Assembly: GCA_016868855.1 (NCBI GenBank)
Contig: VGFP01000002.1
Location: 366,372 to 430,371, forward strand
Length of the DNA stretch: 64,000 nt
From: Bacteroidota bacterium
GTDB lineage: Bacteria; Bacteroidota; Bacteroidia; Chitinophagales; Chitinophagaceae
Direction of reading: 5' to 3'
The notes beneath the pieces were generated by a model that saw only the letters and a list, made by a program, of their open reading frames with translations, was not told the DNA's origin and searched no databases. The stretch's first letter is position 1. Every line of letters starts with the position of its first letter. A program made the translations under genes and the position numbers. Shown here piece after piece: positions 50,089 through 59,487 of the stretch.

Positions 50089-50709
50089 ATGTCAAAAAAA
50101 GAAGTTGAAATATCTGCATTGTCCGATTTTCTGCCATCTGGCACTTTTCAAATGGTTGAGCCTTTTTTATTGCACTACAAAGTGCATCTCACCATTACAG
50201 GATCACGCACCACTGTGTTGGGTGACTATCGAAATGCAATACCTGGTAAAACCCACCGCATATCAGTCAATGGCAATCTCAATCCATATGCATTTTTGAT
50301 CACCCTCTTGCATGAATTGGCACATCTGATAACATTTGAAAAATATGGACATCGTGTACAATCGCATGGAAAAGAGTGGAAGATTCAATTTGCTGAGTTG
50401 TTGAAGCATTTTCTTCAGTGTGATGTTTTCCCATCAGATATCAAGCTACAACTCTCTGCTTCACTGAAAAGTCCAGCTGCAAGCTCCTGTGCAGATGATG
50501 CACTGATGCGTGTGCTAAGAAATTATGACAAGGTCAAAGAAGGCCATCTGTTGGTGGAGCAAATTCAAAGAGGAGAAATATTCCAAACAATAAATGGTCG
50601 TCAATTCAGGCGTGAAGAACAAATCAGAAAACGCATCAAAGCGGTTGAAATAGATACAGGGAGGGTTTATCTGTTCAGTCCGATCTATGAAGTTATCAAA
50701 GTGACTTGA
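50089..50709 (+). CDS. SprT-like zinc metallopeptidase domain protein
   Basis: LITLLHELAHLITFEKYGHRVQSHGKEWK (HExxH and GHRVQSHGKEW). Confidence 0.85.
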   Translation: MSKKEVEISALSDFLPSGTFQMVEPFLLHYKVHLTITGSRTTVLGDYRNAIPGKTHRISVNGNLNPYAFLITLLHELAHLITFEKYGHRVQSHGKEWKIQFAELLKHFLQCDVFPSDIKLQLSASLKSPAASSCADDALMRVLRNYDKVKEGHLLVEQIQRGEIFQTINGRQFRREEQIRKRIKAVEIDTGRVYLFSPIYEVIKVT

Positions 50710-51189
50710 TCAAATATTTTTAGTCATCCATACATCACATCCATGGTGACCTGTGTCGCCGATCGGTTCATGGATGTATTCAAATCCAAATTTTTCATAC
50801 ACACTGATGGCTCTTTTGAGTTCAGGCATGGATTCGAGATAGATTCTCTTGAAACCCTGCTCCCGGGCAAATTCAATTGATTTATTGATGATGGAAGCGC
50901 CCAATCCGGTGCCTCTTGCTTCCGGCAATAAATACATTTTGACCAATTCACAGGTGTCTGATGGAAGTCCCTTGCTGGGAAAAATCCCACCTCCACCTAC
51001 AATTTTTCCATTTACCTCAGCTATAAAGTAAATCGATTGGGGAGTTTGAAACAATTCATACAAGTGATCGGTGGATTCGTCGAAGTATACAGTACCACAT
51101 TTGTTGGCATTGAATTCTTCCAAACAACTTCTGATGATGTAGGCTATTTGCGCATTGTCTTCTTTTTTTATGACTCTGATATTGGCCAT
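50710..51189 (-). CDS. GNAT-family N-acetyltransferase
   Basis: LVKMYLLPEARGTGLGASIINKSIEFAREQGFKRIYLES. Confidence 0.88.
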   Translation of the reverse strand: MANIRVIKKEDNAQIAYIIRSCLEEFNANKCGTVYFDESTDHLYELFQTPQSIYFIAEVNGKIVGGGGIFPSKGLPSDTCELVKMYLLPEARGTGLGASIINKSIEFAREQGFKRIYLESMPELKRAISVYEKFGFEYIHEPIGDTGHHGCDVWMTKNI

Positions 51190-51190
51190 A

Positions 51191-52492
51191 TTATTTTACG
51201 ATTTGAAGGATAAGCGCTTTGATAAGAGCAAAATTAGGTGCAACAAGCATAGCGTTTTTATCTTTTTTTATCACATTTTCTACTTGACCAGGTATGGGAA
51301 CCTCTTGTTGTATTATCCTCTCAACCACAGAAGGGAACTTCACAGGGTGCGCTGTTCCTAATAGAATTCCCTTGTTTCCTGGATGTTGATCAATATACTT
51401 TTCCAAAGCCAGATACGAAACTGCGGCATGAGGATCAAGTATGTAATGACATGTATCGAAAATCTTTTTGATGGCTCCCTCTGTAGCAGCGTCACTGAAA
51501 GAATCACTGCTGACATGTTTTTTTACTTCATCTATTTTATGATTATATAATTCTGTGATTCTGACAAAATTACTAGGATTGCCTACGTCCATTGCATTGG
51601 ATACAGTTGCTTGAGTGGAAGTTGGATTATAATTGCCTGTTGCCAAATATCTTGTAAAGACATCGTTCACATTACAAGCAGCTATAAAATGTTTGATTTC
51701 GAGTCCTGATTTTTGCGCTACCAATCCAGCACATATATTTCCAAAATTTCCACTTGGTACAGAGACAACAGGGGCCTCATCATAGGTCCATTGTGACTGT
51801 CCTATGGCGTAGTAAATCTGTTGAGAAAGCCACCTGGAAATATTGATGGAATTGGCAGAGGTGATAAACAGTTTCTCTTTCAGTTCAGGGTCGGCAAATG
51901 CAGTTTTGACGATCTGTTGGCAAGCATCAAAGTCACCCTCTACCTCAAGTGCATGAATATTGTCTCCCATTGTTGTAAGCTGCTTCTCTTGAACGTTGCT
52001 TACTTTTCCAGAAGGGTAGAGGATGATCACTTCTGTACCTTCTACTTTGTAAAAGGCATCAGCAACTGCACCTCCGGTATCTCCACTTGTTGCAACCAGT
52101 ACTGTGATTTTACTGCCTATCGATTTTGCGAAATAGCCTAGGCATCTACTTAGAAATCGTGCACCTAAATCTTTGAATGCCAGTGTGGGTCCATGGAAGA
52201 GCTCGAGGATAAAGATGTTTTGGGTGATTTGTTTCAGTGGAAAGTCGAATGAAATTGTTTCTTCCATGATTTTCCAAAGTTGATCTTCGGGTATTGACCC
52301 ACCAACATAGGGTTTCATGATTTCAAATCCAATTTGAAGCTTGCTCAGGTCTTTCAATTCCTTCAGAAATGATTTATTCCATTTGGGAATTTCAGTAGGG
52401 AAATACAACCCCTTGTCTGCTGCTTGCCCCTCAATCGTCGCATGTTTAAAATCAACCAAGGCTGACCTGTTGTTGATACTATAATATTTCAT
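51191..52492 (-). CDS. thrC: Threonine synthase
   Basis: MKYYSINN...LELFHGPTLAFKDLGARF; ATSGDTGGAVADAF; VPSGNFGNICAG. Confidence 0.95.
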   Translation of the reverse strand: MKYYSINNRSALVDFKHATIEGQAADKGLYFPTEIPKWNKSFLKELKDLSKLQIGFEIMKPYVGGSIPEDQLWKIMEETISFDFPLKQITQNIFILELFHGPTLAFKDLGARFLSRCLGYFAKSIGSKITVLVATSGDTGGAVADAFYKVEGTEVIILYPSGKVSNVQEKQLTTMGDNIHALEVEGDFDACQQIVKTAFADPELKEKLFITSANSINISRWLSQQIYYAIGQSQWTYDEAPVVSVPSGNFGNICAGLVAQKSGLEIKHFIAACNVNDVFTRYLATGNYNPTSTQATVSNAMDVGNPSNFVRITELYNHKIDEVKKHVSSDSFSDAATEGAIKKIFDTCHYILDPHAAVSYLALEKYIDQHPGNKGILLGTAHPVKFPSVVERIIQQEVPIPGQVENVIKKDKNAMLVAPNFALIKALILQIVK

Positions 52493-52495
52493 GAA

Positions 52496-53419
52496 TTATT
52501 CAATGATTTTTATTCCCTGTCTGTTCAATTTGGTTACATATGTCTTAAAGTCAATTCCAATTTTGATATAAACATCTTTCATTACATGTTCAACTGCTCT
52601 TGCAGTAGCATCATCTTTGCTGAGCATGAAAACAGATGGCCCACTGCCTGAAATGCCTCCTCCCAATGCACCAGCCTCTTTAGAGCGTGATTTTACTTGA
52701 TCAAATCCCGGTATCAGGATGCTTCGAACGGGTTCAATGATCCCGTCTTCCAGAGAGCGACCAATTAATGCATAATCGCCTTTCATAAATCCCGCAACAA
52801 GTCCCGCGATATTACCCCATTGTCTTATCGCTTGTTTCAACTGAACCTCTTTTTTTAAAATATGTCTTGCATCAGATGTCTTGACTTCAATTTGCGGATG
52901 AACAATTGTTATGTGCAAATCCGGACTATTCAATGGTATGATATCCAGTGGCATAATCGATCTGATCAATGTTATGCCGCCCATCAGGCAGGGAGTAATA
53001 TTGTCTGCATGTTTAACACCGCTTGCAACTTTTTCACCAAACATGGCATAGCGGATAAGATCCTCTTGGGTGAATTGCTGCTGAATAATTTTGCTTGCAG
53101 CAAATACGGCCCCTGCAGCACTCGCTGCACTGGACCCTAATCCACTTCCAGGTTTTATTTTTTTATCAATTGTTAATTTTATTCCTGGAGCATCTTTCAC
53201 GTCCTCCAACATGGCCAACAATGCTCCTCCAGCAACATTTTCTTCGGGTACGGTTGAAAGCTGGTAATCATCAAGATGTATGATTTCGAGACCAGGTCGC
53301 TCGCTCGGTTCAATTGTCATGAGGTCAAATGGCTCTTCAACTGCGAGTCCAAGTATATCAAAACCACATACCAAATTGGCAATGGTTGCAGGTGATTTTA
53401 TTCGAATTGTATTGCTCAT
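52496..53419 (-). CDS. thrB: Homoserine kinase
   Basis: IKPGSGLGSSAASAAGAVFA; GGGISGSGPSVF; between thrA and thrC. Confidence 0.94.
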   Translation of the reverse strand: MSNTIRIKSPATIANLVCGFDILGLAVEEPFDLMTIEPSERPGLEIIHLDDYQLSTVPEENVAGGALLAMLEDVKDAPGIKLTIDKKIKPGSGLGSSAASAAGAVFAASKIIQQQFTQEDLIRYAMFGEKVASGVKHADNITPCLMGGITLIRSIMPLDIIPLNSPDLHITIVHPQIEVKTSDARHILKKEVQLKQAIRQWGNIAGLVAGFMKGDYALIGRSLEDGIIEPVRSILIPGFDQVKSRSKEAGALGGGISGSGPSVFMLSKDDATARAVEHVMKDVYIKIGIDFKTYVTKLNRQGIKIIE

Positions 53420-53423
53420 GGTA

Positions 53424-55766
53424 TCAGTTGATGGTTCTTAAAATATCTGCAAATACCCCACTGGCAGTCACTTCAGCACCTGCACCCGCTCCTTTGATGA
53501 CAAGCGGCTGATCCTTGTATCGTTCCGTAAAAAATAAAACAATGTTGTCTTTCCCATACAGATGATACATTTCATTATCGGATTTGATATTCGCTAGTCC
53601 TACCGATGCTTTCCCGTTTTCAAGTGTTGCAACAAATTTCAATTTGCCGTTTTCTGCTTGTGCATTCTTGAGCAGTGATTGAAAATGATCTTCATACTGC
53701 TTCATTTTATCAAAGAAATCATCAACGCTTCCCTGCATACAAGGTTCAGGGAGGAAAGAATGGCATTTGATATCACGCATCTCCAATGGAAAGCCAGCCT
53801 CTCTTGCCAGGATCATGATTTTTCGCATGACATCTTTGCCACTCAAGTCAAGTCGAGGATCGGGTTCAGTGTAGCCCTCTTGTTGTGCATCTCTCACCAC
53901 CTCTGCAAATGGTTTTTGACCGTCATAGTTGTTGAATACATAGTTGAGGGTCCCACTAAGTACTGCTTGAATTTTATGTATCAAGTCTCCGCTCTTAATA
54001 ATATCATTCAATGTTCCTATTACCGGTAAGGCAGCACCCACATTGGTTTCAAACAGAAACTTACAATTGTATTCCAATGCCAACTGCTTCAAATGGGAGT
54101 ACCTATTAAAAGAATCAGATGCTGCTACTTTATTGCAGGCAACAATTGACATTGACTTTTTCAGGACATCTGTATAAACATCTGGCACATGTTCATTGGC
54201 AGTCATATCTATCAATACAGAGTTTCTGAGATTCAATGCAATCATTCTTTTTGAGAATTCGTTTACATATGCTTTTTCCCCCGAATTCAACGATGCTTCC
54301 CAAGATGCAAGATTGATTCCCTCTGGTTGGATAATCATATTTCTGCTGTTGCATAATCCAGCTATATTTAAATTGATGTTCTGGGCGGTTGAAATATGCG
54401 TGTACTGCTGTTGAATCTGATTGATCAGTTTTTTACCAACATTGCCTGTTCCAATAACAAAAGCATTGATCTCTTTCTTGGTATATTCAAAAAATACTTC
54501 ATGTAAAACATTCAATGCCTTGTGTTTATCTGAAGTTTTGATGACTGCAGATATGTTCTTTTCATTCGCGCCTTGTGCGATGGCCATTACATTGATTCCA
54601 TTCTTACCCAATGCATTGAACATTTTACCACTGATCCCTGAATGCCTCTTCATGTTTCCTCCAACCAGGGCAATGATGGAAGTTTGATCGACCAATTGAA
54701 CAGGATTTATATGATTTTTTGCAATTTCATCTGCAAAATTTTCTTCTAATTTATTCCTGGCATTTGCAGCGGAATTGGATTTTACTCCAATGCATATCGA
54801 GTGTTCTGAGGCGCCTTGTGAGATCAAAATAATATTGATGCCTGCATCAAATAAGGTTGTAAAAACTCTTTTTGCAAATCCAGGCACTCCCATCATTCCA
54901 CTTCCTTCAATATTGATCAATGATATTTCATCAATGGAAGAAATTCCAGAAACAATCTCATTATTTGAAGTTGATTTTCCTTTGATCAGTGTCGTTGAGT
55001 TGGTTTTTTCAGTGTGAACGACTTCCACTTCTAATTCGTGATGGATCAGCATTTCAAGTGCAATGGGATCAATCAATTGTTGATCATAGTTTAGCAGTTC
55101 AATGGCCTCTTCATAACTTAAATGATGAATAGGCTTTGCATTTTTCACTATCAACGGGTCTGCGGTGTAATAGATTTCCTTGTTTTTCCAGAAACTAATA
55201 GAAGTATATGCATGATGGATGGCATAATAGGCAGATGCCATGTCACTATTTGATCTGCTTTTGAACTGGGAATGTTTATTTGTTGGTAAAATGGCAGGTA
55301 GAATATGTATTGGCTGCTTGTTCCCAATTCCCTCGAAAGAGACATCATCACGCTTATTACTTAAGGCTGCATAGAAAATATAGGAAAGTATTACTGCGGG
55401 AAGTTTACTCACCTCTTCAAGCGTTTTGGAAGGTGCTTCACTCAAGAGCTGTATGCCTTTACAGAGATCTTCCAAATCATTGAAACGTTGTTTCACAAAA
55501 CTGAGGACAGCACTTTGTGATGCAATGGGAAGCAGTTCCCTTACAAGATTCAATGTATTTTTTTCAACAATGCTTGTCTCGTCTGAAAATTGAAATGAAA
55601 CATCGATTGATTTTTTAGCGAGGTCATTGAATGCAAGTTCAAGTTTTACGTCACCTGAAATCATGATGGTTATTGTTGTCGAATCAATTGTAGCAATGGA
55701 TTGAATGAGTTGATTAATTTTCTCAGGAGATGAAAGGATATATCCTTCAATTTTGATAAGTTTCAT
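53424..55766 (-). CDS. thrA: ThrA-type bifunctional aspartokinase(-like)/homoserine dehydrogenase; aspartokinase domain degenerate
   Basis: ATG 55766 (MKLIKIEGYILSS). ACT repeats; HSD motifs AFVIGTGNVGKKL and ETNVGAALPVIGTLNDIIKSGDLIHKIQAVLSGTLNYVFN. Confidence 0.9.
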   Translation of the reverse strand: MKLIKIEGYILSSPEKINQLIQSIATIDSTTITIMISGDVKLELAFNDLAKKSIDVSFQFSDETSIVEKNTLNLVRELLPIASQSAVLSFVKQRFNDLEDLCKGIQLLSEAPSKTLEEVSKLPAVILSYIFYAALSNKRDDVSFEGIGNKQPIHILPAILPTNKHSQFKSRSNSDMASAYYAIHHAYTSISFWKNKEIYYTADPLIVKNAKPIHHLSYEEAIELLNYDQQLIDPIALEMLIHHELEVEVVHTEKTNSTTLIKGKSTSNNEIVSGISSIDEISLINIEGSGMMGVPGFAKRVFTTLFDAGINIILISQGASEHSICIGVKSNSAANARNKLEENFADEIAKNHINPVQLVDQTSIIALVGGNMKRHSGISGKMFNALGKNGINVMAIAQGANEKNISAVIKTSDKHKALNVLHEVFFEYTKKEINAFVIGTGNVGKKLINQIQQQYTHISTAQNINLNIAGLCNSRNMIIQPEGINLASWEASLNSGEKAYVNEFSKRMIALNLRNSVLIDMTANEHVPDVYTDVLKKSMSIVACNKVAASDSFNRYSHLKQLALEYNCKFLFETNVGAALPVIGTLNDIIKSGDLIHKIQAVLSGTLNYVFNNYDGQKPFAEVVRDAQQEGYTEPDPRLDLSGKDVMRKIMILAREAGFPLEMRDIKCHSFLPEPCMQGSVDDFFDKMKQYEDHFQSLLKNAQAENGKLKFVATLENGKASVGLANIKSDNEMYHLYGKDNIVLFFTERYKDQPLVIKGAGAGAEVTASGVFADILRTIN

Positions 55767-55856
55767 ATTTGAATCAATAGTAGATCGTAAAAGTTGTAAT
55801 AGGATTCTGTTCCAGAAACAGCAAATAGCCCAATGGTAATATGAAATATTCAACCC

Positions 55857-55946
55857 CTAAAGGGTTGTTGTGGTTGTTGTGAAAACAGTCGTGTTTGCAG
55901 TGGACTGCAGACCGTAGAGGTGTAATATATGCGGCACTGTTTTCAT
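55857..55946 (-). CDS. Threonine operon leader peptide MKTVPHILHLYGLQSTANTTVFTTTTTTL
   Basis: 29 codons with 10 Thr, including TTVFTTTTTT just before the TAG; precedes thrABC. Analogous to E. coli thrL. Confidence 0.8.
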   Translation of the reverse strand: MKTVPHILHLYGLQSTANTTVFTTTTTTL

Positions 55947-55956
55947 GAATGAGTTA

Positions 55957-55964
55957 CAAATTTA
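55957..55964 (-). promoter_or_regulatory. -7 element TAAATTTG upstream of thr leader
   Basis: Matches TAnnTTTG, about 10 nt before the leader ATG. Confidence 0.5.
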
Positions 55965-56040
55965 ACTAAAAATCCTGAATTGTTGATTTTTATTTAAATT
56001 TAGTGATTGATTGTTTTCATTTTCCCAATAAAATTGACTC

Positions 56041-58614
56041 ATGAGCGGACTTTCATCTAATGAATTGTCAAAGTTTACCAAAGAAGTAGGACTCCGTTAT
56101 CAGCTCTACAATAGCTTGTTTACCTCTTTGCCTTTTCACCGCATTGAGAAAACCGGAATTTTACTTTCGCTCTTGCAATCAAATTGTGAGGATGGATTCA
56201 AAAAACGGATGAATCCAACCCAAATTCTGGAAGATTTCTTTTCACGACATACAACATACAATACAGAACAGCAACAATTGGATTTACTGTTTCGAATTGT
56301 GCAATATGTTGAAAGGCAGGTTGTGTTGTTTGATGCACTGGAAGATGCGGCTTTCTCCAAAATAAATGATATGCAAGGGCTGGGTACCCTAAAGCACCTG
56401 GAAACAGAAGTTGCACAGACAAAACGCCAGATGCAGCTTCAAAAAAAATTAAAAGATTTTTCAGTGCGACTGGTACTGACTGCCCATCCAACACAATTTT
56501 ATCCTGATTCGGTTTTGGGTATCATCAATGATCTATCCAAAGCCATTGCAGAAAACAATCTGAATCAAATCAACATGTATCTGCAGCAGTTGGGTAAAAC
56601 TGCTTTTTTCAAAAAACAGAAACCCACGCCTTATGGTGAAGCTGTCAGCCTGATATGGTACTTGGAAAATGTTTTTTACCCTGCCAGCGGTAGAATTGCC
56701 AATACATTGGCGGGGCATTACCCTGACTTGTATGATCCAGAAAATAAAGTTGTTCGCATGGGATTCTGGCCGGGTGGTGATCGTGATGGAAATCCTTTTG
56801 TTACGAGTGATATAACAGAAAAAGTGGCCAAGGCATTGAGAGGAAGTATCATCAAGTGTTATTACATGGATGTTCGCAAGCTGAAACGAAGACTCACCTT
56901 TGAGGGCGTTGATGCAAAACTGACAGCATTGGAAGGTAAGTTGTACAGTAATATATTCATACCTGGGCACGTAGCTGATTTAACCAAGGAGGAAATTCTT
57001 GAAACGCTGCACTCCATTCGTGAAATCATATTATTCAACCACAATGGACTGTTTTTGAATCTTGTCGATGGATTGATCAACCGCGTTCATTTGTTTGGAT
57101 TGTATTTTGCTTCACTGGATATCCGCCAGGACAGTTCTGTGCATGCAAAAGTGATATCAGAGATATGTACATTGGTGAAGGCAGGCGATTATGATTCAAT
57201 GACCGATGATGCCAAAATTCAGTGGCTTTCATCCATCGATACTCCAATTGATTTGCCTGAAAATGCAAGTCCCATCGTCAAAGACACCCTCGCTTCTGTC
57301 CGAACCATTCAGCAGATTCAAGTAGAAAACGGGAGACCTGGTGCTGAGCGCTATATCATCAGTCAGTGCAACAGCTCAGTGGATTTGCTGGAAGTCTTTG
57401 CCCTTTTTGTATTGGGAGGCTGGAAAAGAGATTCAATTTCAGTTGATATCATTCCGCTATTTGAAACAATAGGCGATCTCAACAATGCTGCACAGGTTAT
57501 GCAAGCGCTCTATTCTTTTCCATTGTACAAAGAGCATTTAAAGCGAAGAGGAAAGAAACAGACCGTGATGCTTGGCTTTAGTGATGGTACCAAGGATGGA
57601 GGGTATCTCATGGCCAACTACAGTATTTTTAAAGCAAAGAGGGAGTTGACTGCTATTTCTGCAAAGTATGGGGTGGATATTGTATTTTTTGATGGAAGAG
57701 GAGGCCCCCCTGCCAGAGGCGGTGGCAAGACACATAAATTTTATGCTTCCATGGGAAGCGATATTGCCAATAAAGAAATTGAATTGACGGTACAGGGACA
57801 AACAGTGAGTTCAAATTTTGGAACAGTAGAAGCTGCACAATACAATATTGAACAATTGATTCATGCCGGAGTCGGAAATGAAATATTTTCTGATGGCTTG
57901 AGTACTTTTAGTCAACAAGAGCAAGAGTTGCTTCAACTGCTGGCAGAGGAATCTTTTACATCTTATGCCTCGTTGAAATCACATCCCTATTTTCTTGACT
58001 ATCTCTACCATGCTAGTCCGCTTCGATTTTATGCGGAGACCAATATCGGAAGTCGTCCGGCCAAAAGGGGAGCTTCTGGTAAATTGACTTTGCAGGATTT
58101 AAGAGCCATTCCATTTGTTGGTGCATGGAGCCAAATGAAACAAAATGTTACAGGTTATTATGGTGTGGGAACGGCACTGAAAATCATGGAGCAGAAAGGA
58201 ATGTTTCAGGATCTGAAAAACTTGTACGTACGATCTGCATTTTTTAAGACCTTGATTGATAATTGTGAGATGGCCATGCGAAAATGTTTTTTCCCGCTCA
58301 CTTCATTTTTATCAGACCATCCTAAGTATGGTGAACTCTGGAGAATTATTGAAGAAGAATTTGAACTCACGAAAAAGTATATTTTACTGCTTACCGGAAA
58401 ATCTGATTTAATGGCTGACTATCCAATTGAACAGATTTCTATACAAACAAGAGAACGCATCGTACTGCCCATTGCAACCATCCAACAATACGTCATCACA
58501 AAAGTGAGGGAGATGGAAGAAAAAAATATTTCTTCTGCATTGCACGGCAGTTACGAAAAGCTGGTCATGCGTTGTTCATTTGGCATCATCAATGCGGGAA
58601 GGAATTCAGCTTAA
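56041..58614 (+). CDS. ppc: Phosphoenolpyruvate carboxylase
   Basis: VLTAHPTQFYPDS; GFWPGGDRDGNPFVT; DIRQDSSVH; MLGFSDGTKDGGYL; FFDGRGGPPARGGGKTH. Confidence 0.95.
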   Translation: MSGLSSNELSKFTKEVGLRYQLYNSLFTSLPFHRIEKTGILLSLLQSNCEDGFKKRMNPTQILEDFFSRHTTYNTEQQQLDLLFRIVQYVERQVVLFDALEDAAFSKINDMQGLGTLKHLETEVAQTKRQMQLQKKLKDFSVRLVLTAHPTQFYPDSVLGIINDLSKAIAENNLNQINMYLQQLGKTAFFKKQKPTPYGEAVSLIWYLENVFYPASGRIANTLAGHYPDLYDPENKVVRMGFWPGGDRDGNPFVTSDITEKVAKALRGSIIKCYYMDVRKLKRRLTFEGVDAKLTALEGKLYSNIFIPGHVADLTKEEILETLHSIREIILFNHNGLFLNLVDGLINRVHLFGLYFASLDIRQDSSVHAKVISEICTLVKAGDYDSMTDDAKIQWLSSIDTPIDLPENASPIVKDTLASVRTIQQIQVENGRPGAERYIISQCNSSVDLLEVFALFVLGGWKRDSISVDIIPLFETIGDLNNAAQVMQALYSFPLYKEHLKRRGKKQTVMLGFSDGTKDGGYLMANYSIFKAKRELTAISAKYGVDIVFFDGRGGPPARGGGKTHKFYASMGSDIANKEIELTVQGQTVSSNFGTVEAAQYNIEQLIHAGVGNEIFSDGLSTFSQQEQELLQLLAEESFTSYASLKSHPYFLDYLYHASPLRFYAETNIGSRPAKRGASGKLTLQDLRAIPFVGAWSQMKQNVTGYYGVGTALKIMEQKGMFQDLKNLYVRSAFFKTLIDNCEMAMRKCFFPLTSFLSDHPKYGELWRIIEEEFELTKKYILLLTGKSDLMADYPIEQISIQTRERIVLPIATIQQYVITKVREMEEKNISSALHGSYEKLVMRCSFGIINAGRNSA

Positions 58615-59384
58615 TGCTGCAAGGCAGCCTTTTTCATTTCAGCGGCTTTGCTTTTGCCCAAATATTCCTCAGTCAAATGATGAATGAGGTAAATAATGGG
58701 GGTGCAGAGAATCGCAACGGAAAACTTATACACGTATCCAGTCAATGCAATGGCTGTTACCCTTGGAAATGAAAATCCCAGTGAAAAATAAAGGTATATA
58801 TATGATACGCAAATCGTGTCAATCAATTGAGAAACAAGCGTTGATACGGTTGCCCTCATCCAGATTCCCTTTTCTCCTGTTATTTGTTTGATTTTCTTGA
58901 AGACTGTTGCATCTGCCAATTGTCCCACGAGAAATGCAGTCAGTGAGGCAAAAATGATATTCATCCCTTGTCCCAATACCTGCGCAAATGCTGCCTGCAT
59001 ATCTGGTACCCCATTTTCTTTTTGTGAGCCGATCCAATAATTATCTGGCGCAAGATGTATTGCACCATAAAATACCAGAAAGGCAAACATGATGATGATG
59101 CTTGTAAGGATTGACAGGAACCTTACTCCCTTTACTCCATAATATTCATTGATCAAATCTGTCATGATGAAAACTACGGGCCATATCAGTACACCTACAG
59201 TGAGCGTAAATCCCAGTCCGCTTTCACCCAGCAATGTCATATTTGCAGGATCGAGGTGAAGTGTTTTTTCAAGGGAAAAAAGTTTAACGCCAATCACCTC
59301 TGCCATCAGGGTATTGGCCACGAAAAATCCACCTAGTATTAAGAAAAGCCTGGTGCCCTTGTCTTTAATGATGTTGTGTATCAT
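58611..59384 (-). CDS. Queuosine precursor transporter (VUT/YhhQ family)
   Basis: NTLMAEVIGVKLFSL; WPVVFIMTDLINEYYG; QLIDTICVSYIYL. Confidence 0.88.
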   Translation of the reverse strand: MIHNIIKDKGTRLFLILGGFFVANTLMAEVIGVKLFSLEKTLHLDPANMTLLGESGLGFTLTVGVLIWPVVFIMTDLINEYYGVKGVRFLSILTSIIIMFAFLVFYGAIHLAPDNYWIGSQKENGVPDMQAAFAQVLGQGMNIIFASLTAFLVGQLADATVFKKIKQITGEKGIWMRATVSTLVSQLIDTICVSYIYLYFSLGFSFPRVTAIALTGYVYKFSVAILCTPIIYLIHHLTEEYLGKSKAAEMKKAALQH

Positions 59385-59487
59385 GGGATGCTTGTTCTTC
59401 TAAGTTAGGTATTTATTGTTTGGCATTTTACAATTGTATTACAATTCGGCGTTTCAAATCTTAGTACCTTTGAGGAAATAATCCGTT

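Noticed and set aside
54775-55017. Antisense ORFs within thrA as hidden genes
   Set aside because: Low complexity and Ser/Pro/Ile-rich shadow translations with no independent signals.
55767-55853. ORF-track N-terminal extension of ThrA (MNISYYHWAICCFWNRILLQLLRSTIDSN)
   Set aside because: Open frame in the leader region starting from TTG; ThrA-like homology begins at ATG 55766 and the segment lies in the attenuator region.
58611-59487. preQ1 riboswitch in front of the queuosine precursor transporter
   Set aside because: Upstream minus-strand sequence does not show the preQ1-I core or a clear pseudoknot; only a short AATTGTA dyad is present.
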